From positions 124,001 to 188,000 of the forward strand of contig JAMKCF010000069.1 in NCBI GenBank assembly GCA_023634235.1: DNA of 64,000 bases, in the 5' to 3' direction. The notes beneath the pieces were generated by a model, which saw nothing but the letters and a program-made list of their open reading frames with translations, did not search any database and was not told where the DNA came from. Positions 22,276 through 30,984 of the stretch are shown piece by piece (position 1 is the stretch's first letter; each line of letters opens with the position of its first letter). The position numbers and the translations under genes are program-made. This DNA is from Pisaster brevispinus (Eukaryota; Echinodermata; Asteroidea; Forcipulatida; Asteriidae).

Positions 22276-23159
22276 GTAGTTGCCTTTTTCCCCCAACGTC
22301 CGCCCATATTACTAGAGGTACATTCAAAGAATGTGTACTGTTTGTACGGCCAACACTCAGCGCTAGCTGCAGGCCTATTCAATTGTTTGTGCCAACCAAA
22401 ATAGAAAACAACCAAAAAATGGCCTAATGCAATGTAGCAGGACATAGGCCTTATGTAGAGCTTGTTTAGTATATCAGCTCCTCAAACCAATAAAATGCTT
22501 TATAGCCTACAACCAAACAGGGCAGCATCCATCTTGGATTTTTGAGGACAAACCTCACATTGTTGTAGTAAAGAAATCCAAGACTAGGGGTAGACTGAGA
22601 CCAACTCAAAGACAAAAAACACTAAAAACATTTTCCGCGGCTAAGGTTAGAAAAACTAGCCCAGTTGGATGTGTCAACAATCCCAGAGGGCAGTTCCTTT
22701 GACCAATCAATAATGCAGGGATGTATGTAGGCTGTTGGAGGAAGCCATTTTGCTCGCTGTCGTGTTACGACGAACCTGCAACGGGTGTTGTTTTACCAGA
22801 ACAGCAATAACAAACAACCAAAACCGCGAAACACATCTCCATTGACAGAGGGCGCAATAAGAAAAAGACGCTTCTTGTTAGGAAGTGTGTGCGTTTTTTA
22901 AAAACTAAACAACACAATTTAGAATCACTTGATGTTTACTTAATTTTTATTTATGCTGTCATGTATTCGATTTGAGCTCAATAAAGAGAATTAAGTTATA
23001 AAATATTAATAAAAAAGAAAGACATGTAAGGCATAAACCCAGAAGCAATCAAAGTGGGATGGAGCTAATCCATGCAAGCGCTTTGGACTCGTCATCTTCA
23101 ACAGAATATAACAATGGCAAGGCTTTTCTCTAATAGAGAAAATGTTAACCACTCTTTCT
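22276..23159. other. non-coding stretch, nothing recognised
   Basis: No ORF or RNA gene recognised. It lies between the minisatellite and the 3-prime end of the retrotransposon. Confidence 0.4.
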
Positions 23160-23288
23160 CATAATAATTCTGGTTTATTAAAAACATTCAAAACTCACAG
23201 CCCAAGGGCTGAATTACATCTGAATTTACAAAGAGATTAAGACAAGCAATAATTAAAAAAGGGAAAAAGAGACACACAAAACACAAAA

Positions 23289-26200
23289 TTAAGAATTGTT
23301 AAGCATTTTAGTTAACACAGGGATGGGGCTCTTTTTATACCTTTCGGTTCGACAAAGAGGGATGGCAAGATGGGTGGAGTTACGAAGGTTATTTAATCTA
23401 CACGGAGGGAGCCATTCTCTGTAAACTGATGAGTTAAGAAGTTTTTTACCAAATTTAAAGGAGAGTTTATCTCGTCTAACTTTAAGAGTTTCGATGTTGA
23501 GCTTATTACAAATGAACTGGTAAGAAGTATGGCTGCTTAGATCAATGGAAAGAATGGTTCTGAGTGCTTTCTTTTGCAATTTTTCTAAGTGTTCAATTTG
23601 GGCACTGGTTAACCCTGAGTGCCAGACAGAGCTGGCATACTCCACAGATGGCCTAACATATTGCACATAAACCCTCACTAAATCGTCAATTGGGACGCCG
23701 CAGCGTTTAAGTTGTCTTAAAAAGTACAATCTACTATTAAAAGAAATACTCATTTTATTAATATGTAAGTTCCACTTCAGATCATTTTGGATGTAGACTC
23801 CTAGAATTTTGAGAAATTTACCTTGTTCAACAATAGAATTATTAATACAAAGGGCCTGAGGATAAATAGGTGTATTTCTTTTGAAACTCACAGTCATAGC
23901 TTTGCACTTATTTGGGTTTAGTTTCATGTTATTATCTACTGCCCATTCATGTAGGCGATCAAGTTCACTCTGAGTATAAATGATCTGCCCAACATTCTGA
24001 AAGGATTGACAATGAGTTAAATCATCAACATACTTATAATGATTGACATGAGGTGAAATTGAGCCAGCATCATTTATCATTGCCAAAAAGGCAACAGGAC
24101 CGAGTTTGGTTCCTTGAGGTACACCAGCATGAATAGCACGCCACTCAGAAAGGTTGCTTTGGAACAATACAGCTTGAGTTCGGTTACTAAGAAAGCTGCA
24201 TACCCATGGAATGATTGATTTACGAACACCCAGATTAATGAATTTGGTAACTAAAATATTGTGATCGACCCGGTCAAAAGCTTTGGTAAAATCAGTTGCG
24301 ACAATAACACTACTATTCTTGGAACAATCAGTATCTTTATACACTTTGTCTAAAAGATGAATTAAACAATGATCAGTGGAAGTACCTTTAAGTGAGCCAA
24401 ATTGTTGTTTGTCAAGACTAGCACCGATATCATCCATAATCCAACTAGTAACAAATTCTTCAAATACTTTAGCGAAAACACAGGTAAGTGAAATGGGGCG
24501 GAGATTTTTTATCGAATGGGGCTGTCCCTTCGGAATGGGCACAACAAAAGCAGTTTTCCAAATTTCAGGAACAACACCTGAGGCCAAAGAACAGTTATAA
24601 ATGTCACACAATGGGTAACAAAGTTCGTAAGCGAATTCCTTGATTAGCCACAATGGGGTGGAATCAGGTCCTGTGCTCTTGTGGGTTTTAACTCTTCTCA
24701 GTTTATTGTAAACATCTTGTGGAGTGAGGGTAGGCGCGGAGATAACTGCAGGTAAGTAGGCCGGAAGAGTACAGAGATCCAAAGCTTGAATATCACTGGC
24801 AGATGATGTAAAATTATCGTTAATTTGTGTAGCAATCTCAACAGCGGAGAGGTTTGAAAATTCCGGGAGGTTGAGCTTAGTTTTTTTATTGCAACCAGTT
24901 ATTTTTTTAATTTCTTTGTGCCAGTCTCTTGGATTGTCTCGCTTCAGGTGACTAATACTTTTATTGTAGTATCTTTCTTTAGCTCGTTTAATGTCTCTAG
25001 CTATCTTATTTCTTAGAAATCGCCACATAATAAATCTGCTAAGAGAATAGGCTTTTTGACGTTTCATTATCAAAGCCTTTATTCCGGAGGTCATCCACGG
25101 TTTGTCCTCTTGATGGAAAGAGACAGTCTTGGTTGGGAAGTGACGGTCTATTGCAGTGTTCATTGAGTCGTAGAAAGCAGCGGTCTTTTGAGTAGGTGTG
25201 TCGGCTGATGAGACATTGCTCCAATCAAAGCTGGTAATCCACCTGCCAAATGCCAACTTGTCGGACTGTTTAAAAGGACGCACCACTTTGCGGTGGGAGG
25301 TGTTACAGTGATTACGGTGCGATTTGGGAAGCCACATGACAGTATTATGGTCACTGAGACCGATGGGGGTTGATATCACTGGCTTAGTATAGTGATAATT
25401 AATGTTGGTTAATATTTTGTCCAAGATCGCTTGCCCTCTTGTGGGTTTGTCAACAACTTGTGTAAGACCACATAATTGGCAGATGAGATCGGTGTCAAGT
25501 CTGTTGAGGTCTCCCAATAGAACAATACCTGCTTCAGGATATTTCACTAGTAAAATATCAAGTGAAGTTGATATGTGGTCAATTAAATCCTGATCATATG
25601 GTGAAGTTGGGGGATGGTAAATAACACACAATATCAGACCAGTCATTGATCGAGGTAGGCGTTTAGGTCGGGCCCAAACCCACAAAGCTTCAAGTTCTAT
25701 CGGTACATTAATTTCAGGCAGGGTACGCGACATAAAGTTATCACGCAAATATAGAGCCACACCTCCACCTTTCTTGTCCTCACGTGGTTTGCTGTACAGC
25801 TGGTATCGAGGAATTGTGAAACAGCTGGAATCGATGTCAGGGGGGAACCATGTTTCTGAAACAGCGACTATATCAATATTATTGGAAGTCACCATAACAT
25901 TCAGTTCGTCGATTTTTTTAACAAGCGATCTCGCATTCATCAACATGAAAGATGGCGGATAAATTTTCCCTTGATGGTTTGAAGTGCCAGGCGGGGAGGT
26001 AGAAATGTTAATATTCACCAGATTGGAAATGGTTCTCTCCCTCTGTTTGCTTTCTGTGTTTGTCATGGCTCTAGGATTATTCACAACTAAAATTGGTTGA
26101 TTCCTGCTCCTCAATCCAGCACGGCAACCCCTCTTGGTAGGTTGTTTGTTGCAAATGTTCAAAAATTTCATTCGCGCCCATACTTTGATAGGAAGCATGC

Positions 26201-26564
26201 AGTTTCCCCTAAGATCCATAAGTTCATTTCTGGAGTACTTGACTCTATGGTTTTCATTAGATGAATGGTTGCTTTCTGCATAACGGCTATGTGTTTCACT
26301 TACATCGGGTCCAGGATTAGGGCTGATGTCTCCACATACAACCAACTTTAGTTGAAAAGTGGCACATGAATTTGTGTAGTACGATATTCTTTTTCCGGAA
26401 AAGTTATGATGTGAAAAAGGGCGTCGAGGATTGTTGGTATTGACAGTACTAGTCAAGGTACTTCCACTTTTAGGGTTACTATAACCCAGCATAAGTAACA
26501 CGGCGATGAACCACCAAGACATCATTGTTCCGGCATTAAAAAGACAATAAGCAGCACATACCAT
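23289..26564 (-). CDS. non-LTR retrotransposon endonuclease/reverse transcriptase polyprotein
   Basis: An intact 1091-codon ORF counted from the first ATG at 26564; the open frame runs 21 codons further upstream without an ATG. Residues 14-30 are hydrophobic. At 78-86 lies GDISPNPGP, a 2A-like motif. There is no CCHC finger. An apurinic-type endonuclease follows (about 204-412), with NARS, SETW (Glu237), GGGVALYLR, GDLN (Asp352, Asn354) and SDH (404-406). Then a basic linker leads to the reverse transcriptase (about 660-960), with LRPISLT, ATDFTKAFDRVDH (Asp758), GVPQGTKLGP (from 814) and YVDD (845-848). The C-terminus ends RTERYKKSPIP and a short tail. All catalytic residues are present and there is no stop or frameshift, so this copy is young or recently active. 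It nicks target DNA and copies its own RNA there. The CR1/Jockey/L2 clade is assigned from motif style only. Confidence 0.95.
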   Translation of the reverse strand: MVCAAYCLFNAGTMMSWWFIAVLLMLGYSNPKSGSTLTSTVNTNNPRRPFSHHNFSGKRISYYTNSCATFQLKLVVCGDISPNPGPDVSETHSRYAESNHSSNENHRVKYSRNELMDLRGNCMLPIKVWARMKFLNICNKQPTKRGCRAGLRSRNQPILVVNNPRAMTNTESKQRERTISNLVNINISTSPPGTSNHQGKIYPPSFMLMNARSLVKKIDELNVMVTSNNIDIVAVSETWFPPDIDSSCFTIPRYQLYSKPREDKKGGGVALYLRDNFMSRTLPEINVPIELEALWVWARPKRLPRSMTGLILCVIYHPPTSPYDQDLIDHISTSLDILLVKYPEAGIVLLGDLNRLDTDLICQLCGLTQVVDKPTRGQAILDKILTNINYHYTKPVISTPIGLSDHNTVMWLPKSHRNHCNTSHRKVVRPFKQSDKLAFGRWITSFDWSNVSSADTPTQKTAAFYDSMNTAIDRHFPTKTVSFHQEDKPWMTSGIKALIMKRQKAYSLSRFIMWRFLRNKIARDIKRAKERYYNKSISHLKRDNPRDWHKEIKKITGCNKKTKLNLPEFSNLSAVEIATQINDNFTSSASDIQALDLCTLPAYLPAVISAPTLTPQDVYNKLRRVKTHKSTGPDSTPLWLIKEFAYELCYPLCDIYNCSLASGVVPEIWKTAFVVPIPKGQPHSIKNLRPISLTCVFAKVFEEFVTSWIMDDIGASLDKQQFGSLKGTSTDHCLIHLLDKVYKDTDCSKNSSVIVATDFTKAFDRVDHNILVTKFINLGVRKSIIPWVCSFLSNRTQAVLFQSNLSEWRAIHAGVPQGTKLGPVAFLAMINDAGSISPHVNHYKYVDDLTHCQSFQNVGQIIYTQSELDRLHEWAVDNNMKLNPNKCKAMTVSFKRNTPIYPQALCINNSIVEQGKFLKILGVYIQNDLKWNLHINKMSISFNSRLYFLRQLKRCGVPIDDLVRVYVQYVRPSVEYASSVWHSGLTSAQIEHLEKLQKKALRTILSIDLSSHTSYQFICNKLNIETLKVRRDKLSFKFGKKLLNSSVYREWLPPCRLNNLRNSTHLAIPLCRTERYKKSPIPVLTKMLNNS
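26307..26333 (-). other. 2A-like motif GDISPNPGP in the retrotransposon N-terminus
   Basis: The residues match the 2A core D-V/I-E-x-N-P-G-P except that Glu is Ser. They are preceded by a hydrophobic run (QLKLVVC), as in true 2A sequences. 2A peptides cause the ribosome to skip the last Gly-Pro bond, releasing the upstream peptide. Such sequences are known in echinoderm APE-type non-LTR retrotransposons. The missing Glu leaves activity uncertain. Confidence 0.6.
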
Positions 26565-26830
26565 AAAATTGTTCAGGCACAGCCAATATGGAGGCACAGT
26601 GGAAAAAAAGCAAGACGAAACGTACAAAACAGTTCACCAGGTTCACAGCAGATGCTCACTAAATGTATCAATAAACTCACCAAAAAGTGTTCAGTCGGAC
26701 CCTAGACTAATAACGAGGCACTATATGAACAAAGCTAACGGCAAGACGAGATAAAAAACAGGTAAAACGAGTAAAAAGACGGACATCAACGGGAGCATAA
26801 AAAAGGGAGAGGCTGCCTATCTGGCGCCCT

Positions 26831-27159
26831 CAATATATATGATGTGGAAGCCCCTTAGAAGCACACAAGACATAAATTATAAGACATCACTGCTGTGTTT
26901 GAAACAGCAATCCAATGGCTCAGCTCAGCTCAGTTAGCAGCTAGATTTCTCATGAGATGTGTTGTGCTCTCATCAACAGTCAGGAAGCTGTCACAGGTCT
27001 CTTTTTTTCCCAAAATGGCTTCCACCATTTTATATTGTTCATTGTCGTGATAGAAAGAGCCAGTTGGGCAGGAGATTGCGCTGAAGTTAGGGAGTTTCAA
27101 ACTTTTGTTAAAACCAAGTTTGTTTACATGTTGCTTGCCATGGAAAAAAAAAAAACAGA
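26831..27159. other. non-coding stretch, nothing recognised
   Basis: Short CAGCTCAGCTCAG repeat near 26917-26930. No gene supported. Overlapping ORFs on both strands at 26930-27235 look like chance. Confidence 0.4.
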
Positions 27160-27425
27160 TGCTGTTTCTTTCAATATGTTGTTGAGAAAAAGACTTGTGA
27201 GTGATTTCAATCACATGACTTACCTCCAGTAGCATTTTGCCTGCCTAATGAAGATGCTGTACTCTCTTATCTACAGTGGGATATCAGCGTCTGTTGATGA
27301 GTGGAAGATGTGGTTGTAGTTGCTTCATGGTGATACAGGAGAAGTAAGAGGCTGACGTGATTGGGATGTCTTCCTGTTTGAATGATAATATATTATGACT
27401 AGTTACATGTACTTTATACAAGAGT
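27160..27425 (-). repeat. exon-like dispersed repeat, copy 2 (partner 11365-11640)
   Basis: Nearly identical to 11365-11640 over about 250 bp. A one-base deletion (CTACAGTGGG against CTAACAGTGGG) and a substitution creating a stop break the reading frame that is open in the other copy, so this copy is the more decayed. The putative donor is changed here from GTAGGT to GTAAGT. Confidence 0.55.
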
Positions 27426-27895
27426 TCACGCAAATCCATTTTTATATCCAGTTGACATTTTGCACATTTGCATTGATTGACCTCACAATGGCGGCCAATG
27501 CAAGGAGTCAATACACTGATACCACAGACTACCACAAAGTGCCTAATACCTTCCAGGCTAGAACTTGGTGCATGAATTTCTTCTGTTTGTAAAGCTAGCA
27601 ATATGTGGAAACCCCAAAGCTTGTTTACTGGGGTTTGGTCTCAACAGTCTGTCTCCTGTGCAACTTTGTGGCAAGAGCCAGTTGAGCAGGAGAGTATAAT
27701 TGAGAGTAATAGGGTGAAATGGTTCTTGTTTATCTCAGTTTGTAAAAAGTTATAGAAATCTCAGGTTGATTTCACTTGAAAATATTTACACTCACCAATC
27801 AACAGTCTCTTTAGTCATCTGTGTTGAATGCAAAGTGTTATTGTTTCCAGATCTTCATAACTGTCTTCCTTTCTCTACTTTCTTAAGTCTGTAAA

Positions 27896-27927
27896 AACAA
27901 ATAAACAAACAAACAAACAAACACCAC
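27896..27927. repeat. (AAAC)n microsatellite
   Basis: About seven tandem AAAC units preceded by AAACAAATA. A simple repeat with nothing else attached. Confidence 0.85.
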
Positions 27928-27980
27928 TTGGTTATTGTAGTTATGAAACAGTAACTCAGGCTTGATTCATCTATAGAACA

Positions 27981-28440
27981 TTTTACAATAACATCTCAAT
28001 GGGTTTTATGTCAGTGCCCTAGTCACTGGGCCAATAACATTCCTGTTATCTTTCTCAATTCCCAGAGGAGTATACAGCCCTGGGCTTCCTTGCCTTGTTT
28101 GGATGTTACTTGAAGTAACAGCTGGTTTAGTCAAATTGTTATGTAATTTCATCGTCTTGATACATTTTCCTCCTTCTCTGAGTTGAGGTTAGCTTCAATC
28201 TGTAATCATATATGAAAGTTCTAGGAGGAGACAGGATGTTTGCTCTTTTACTGTGATTGTGAGATGGAGGACAGCATTGTCAGCATTGGCCAAGTTTTTA
28301 TGCTGGTAAGCTGGCAGATTGTATAGCGCCCTCTTTGACGTATACATGATTAGCCCCTGGATACTGAGAGAAATAACAAGAATGTTATTGGTCCAGTGAT
28401 TAGGGCACTGACATAAATCACAATGATATGTTATTGTAAA
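27981..28440. mobile_element. fold-back element with about 95-bp terminal inverted repeats
   Basis: 27981-28074 and 28340-28440 are inverted copies: TTTACAATAACAT, TTATGTCAGTGCCCTA, TCACTGG.CCAATAACATTC, TGTTAT, TTCTCA and GTATAC all recur inverted, with scattered mismatches. The 265-bp centre (CCTGGGCTTCCTTGCC ... GGCAGATTGTATAGCGCC) is unique in this window and non-coding. The pattern is a non-autonomous DNA transposon. No target duplication was recognised. Confidence 0.8.
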
Positions 28441-28774
28441 TAACTACAATTCAAATCAGCACATAGCCTGGTGGATTTGCTCCCACTTCACAACTTCCTT
28501 GCTCAGCATTCCAATCCCCCTACACATTATTTTTCAGAAATACAATTTTTACTGTCTTTCTAAAAAAAAAATAACAATACACCGCCTACCTTTAAGTTTT
28601 GGCTTTGTACATTTAGCCAGCACTGGACAAGCACAGTTGACAGTTTTTGGACCATTATGTCAGACTTTAGTTCCCCCTAAACAAAAATCTTCCAAAGCCA
28701 ATAATCTGAAAAAGGAGAAGGTAAATAATATCCATTTAAATTTCAGGGTAAAGTTTGAATAAACAAAGAACAAA
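28441..28774. other. non-coding stretch, nothing recognised
   Basis: No supported gene. Short A-rich runs only. Confidence 0.4.
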
Positions 28775-29165
28775 AAAAAAACACTGCCAAGCACAGCAAA
28801 TTTGTGCTGTGTGCACCTCGCTTTGTGCCAGGGCCTGACAGCCACTTCAAGGTAAGGGCTACACCTGATTTTGGCTGTCGGCCTAAATCAACTGTCACAA
28901 GGGCCACGTTGCCACCTACTCCTGGGGCTGAAACGGGGTTGATCCCTTCACAGTACGTAAGGATGTAGTCATGGGTATCATCCACTAGGAGCCTGGCTGG
29001 TAGAGCAGCATGCAATACCTTCCCAACTTTGTATGAAGCAATTAAGGTTAACTGCCCTTGAGTGCCTTGCTCAAGGGCACAAGTGTCATGACCGGGATTG
29101 GAACCTTACTCTGCTGCTGACAACACCAAAGCTTTGGTCCGGTTACTAGACCGTCCGGCCACAAC
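28775..29165 (-). mobile_element. tRNA-Leu-like SINE (minus strand)
   Basis: Reverse-complemented, the head reads GTGGCCGGACGGTCTAGTAA (A box, 29145-29163), then CCGGACCAAAGCTTTGG, CAGCAGAGT and GGTTCCAATCCCGGTCATGA (B box around 29095-29105), resembling a class II tRNA-Leu gene. The tail starts ACACTTGTGCCCTTGAGCAA, a sequence linked to tRNA-derived SINEs of marine animals. It is followed by about 250 bp of body (ATTGCTTCATACAAAGTTGG ... GGCTCCTAGTGGATGA) and a T/A-rich end near 28775. Changed B-box bases argue against a working tRNA gene. Confidence 0.7.
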
Positions 29166-30240
29166 ACATGGGTGTTGTCACCCACCACCCATTTGTAAGG
29201 TATAGCGAAGGCACACTCAGTTTTCACTTGGTGCTATTCCGGCCAACTTCACTTGTATCATAATTTGTTTTCAAAGTGGGTTTTTCCAAGTTATGACGTG
29301 TTCTATGAAGGTGTTTGAATTGTGGTAATGGATTAGTATTATATCCAATAATGAGTCATAAATAGGTTTACCCAAGGAATGATCCAAGAAATTGCAAGTA
29401 GTAAATAGTGTAGCTGGGACTTTTGGAGCCTGTGTGTTAATCTGGGACCAGGAGCTTTGTGCTCATGTTTATGCCTGGATGGTGTACCCAGTGTGTTTGT
29501 GTGTGGTTATTTGTAGCCCAGGTTGGAAGCAATAGAGGGGTCCAACAGACACTGACGTCCTACGAGGGCTAGGTTGTTTGATGATGTTTTGTCTTTTTGG
29601 CCAGGTGTACGTAGGCCTAGACTGCGTGTAAAACTCAACTCAATTTGGTTCTTGGAGATTAGTGGTTAGTTAATTTAAACATTTTTTTTCTTAAGTTTTT
29701 GGCTCCTGAACTGAATATTAACTACTTTGTTTGTAACTATACTTAAAAGTAGGGCATATGGCTGTTTATGATTTTTAATTAAATACAACATTGCACTCGA
29801 TGACTGAGAAACATCGTAATGGAAAGAACTTTAACTGTAGTATACAGGTATAGGTTTGTTACAATAAGTTATACAGTACAGTAGCACATGATATAGCAAC
29901 TGTCTGTATTAACAAAACCCTAGAGTTGATTGTAGAGTTTGGTCTAGTTTAGTAACAATTTTCCTTAACAATTTCAAGAACTGTAATTCAAACTTAGTAC
30001 TCCAGATAATCAGTACCCACCTGTCGTGTGATGACTGTACCTTAAACAATACTATCAATCTGTGCAAAATGGTGAATACCGTCCTGCATTGTAAATAGAT
30101 TCAGTGCCAAGTGAAACAAACGTCAACAAAATCCAAACAACAACTAGCAACTCAAAAGGTCTATTGAGGGCGCACTAAAAGGTCATTGGTAAGCGCTGTT
30201 TGCTCTTCGCTCGTCCCCAGCGCCTTGCCTTAAAACCAAA
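29166..30240. other. non-coding stretch, nothing recognised
   Basis: AT-rich, with no ORF of note. CAACACATGGGTGTTG (29162-29177) is a small perfect hairpin at the SINE edge. Confidence 0.4.
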
Positions 30241-30383
30241 GGCGCTGGGATGGGTAAACGTATCAAGCACGCTCATTAGTTAATGCTCAGTCCCATCATG
30301 CATCACACTCACACTGCAAGCACTGCATGCAAGACGTACTTCCTGAACAAGAATCTGTGCAAGCTGATTAGCCCATCCCAGCG
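30241..30383. mobile_element. MITE with GCGCTGGGATGGG ends, compact copy
   Basis: The left end GGCGCTGGGATGGGTAA and the right end TTAGCCCATCCCAGCG are imperfect inverses (about 16 bp) around roughly 110 bp with TCCCATCATGCATCACAC and GTGCAAGCTGATTAG. The same ends and interior string recur at 11703-12093. It lies only 280 bp left of the satellite. No coding capacity. Confidence 0.55.
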
Positions 30384-30659
30384 GTCCTGGATAGGCCGCT
30401 GGGGCCGAGCGATTGTTTGCTCCACATTAAAATGACAGAAATTCATGCGCGGAACCTCATTAATAAAATGTATACCCACAACTTTTTTTCTAATTCAACT
30501 ATTTGAAGGTGGTGCCTTTTATGAAATGTATAAAAGTAGAAAAAATTGAGCCCCTGGGGTTTTTGAATTCTGACTTAAAGGATTTAAGGGTAAAAAAGAA
30601 GCACTCTTAAGAGGGCCCTATTTTTATAAATGTAGGGTCATTTTTCCAAAAAGGAAAGA
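30384..30659. other. unique flank left of the satellite
   Basis: AT-rich non-coding sequence ending AAAAAGGAAAGA, directly before the first satellite bases ATTTGACAGGT. Apart from those last 11 bases it shows no similarity to the satellite unit. Confidence 0.5.
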
Positions 30660-30669
30660 TTTGACAGGT

Positions 30670-30939
30670 CGCCATTTTGATTTTTGGGGTCGAAAACAAA
30701 AGTGCGATTTGACGGTGCAGCGTTCTAGACTAGACTTCCCTGAAGACCTTTTCTGTGTGGGGACATGGCCAACTCCCAAAACCTGGGCAATTAGGAGCTT
30801 TCTAGCAAAAAGTGACGCCATCTTTCTTGCCCAAAATACCTCAATAATTCATGGAATAAAATGGTTGCGGCCTTCAAATTCGAACCAGCACCGTCGGGGG
30901 AGGTGTCCGCAAAAAGTGATCGCCGAAAATCGCCATGTT
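30670..30939 (+). promoter_or_regulatory. three CGCCATNTT (YY1/Pho-like) sites in the satellite unit (first unit)
   Basis: CGCCATTTT at 30670, CGCCATCTT at 30816 and CGCCATGTT at 30931, all on the plus strand, repeat every 314 bp (spacings 146, 115 and 53). This is the published consensus for the zinc-finger factor YY1, whose fly relative is Pho. Binding is inferred from sequence only. A few block B units lose one site (56739, 57996, 58766, 59708). Confidence 0.45.
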
Positions 30940-30966
30940 ACCGGGGGTCGAATTTTGGGAATATTT

Positions 30967-30984
30967 GACAGGTAGTACCCTGTC
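30967..30984. other. junction palindrome of the satellite unit (first full instance)
   Basis: GACAGGTAGTACCCTGTC has 6-bp perfect arms (8 bp with one bulged C) and recurs once per unit. The array starts at GACAGGT directly joined to CGCC, which lacks the right arm. Four insertions of 4 or 13 bp (near 60487, 61131, 62388 and 63973) all lie in or beside it, and the TACGCTG variant (54841, 55781, 56095) changes its right arm. Confidence 0.85.

Larger units (their letters stand above)
23160..26830 (-). mobile_element. CR1/L2-like non-LTR retrotransposon, apparently full length
   Basis: A minus-strand element with a 5-prime UTR (about 26565-26830, starting near GAGGGCGCCAGATAGG), one long ORF (23289-26564) and a 3-prime UTR of about 125 bp. 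The 3-prime UTR contains the perfect hairpin CAGCCC-AA-GGGCTG (23198-23211), then AATAAA and a short ATT-rich end (TTATTATG). A 3-prime hairpin followed by a short microsatellite-like end is typical of the CR1/L2 group. The exact 5-prime end and a target-site duplication could not be fixed. Confidence 0.85.

Noticed and set aside
22032..22445. 137-codon minus-strand ORF as a gene
   Set aside because: Most of it is translated minisatellite.
24376..25962. ORFs antisense to the retrotransposon
   Set aside because: Shadows of the 1091-codon minus-strand ORF.
28743..29015. 90-codon minus-strand ORF as a gene
   Set aside because: It lies inside the body of the tRNA-Leu-like SINE.
29090..29165. 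Functional tRNA-Leu gene
   Set aside because: B-box changes, a mismatched stem and a SINE tail follow it directly.
30880..30910. CENP-B box in the satellite
   Set aside because: TTCG and CGGG are present, but their spacing does not fit the NTTCGNNNNANNCGGGN pattern, and block B lacks TTCG there.
30880..30939. Pol III promoter (B box GGTTCGAATTT on the minus strand of the A unit)
   Set aside because: The last two B-box bases mismatch, the A-box candidate is poor, and T runs lie between them that would end transcription. The B units lose the match further.
30967..30984. Helitron 3-prime hairpin ending in CTRR
   Set aside because: No CTRR follows the hairpin at the usual distance, and no Rep/helicase coding or TC start is seen.
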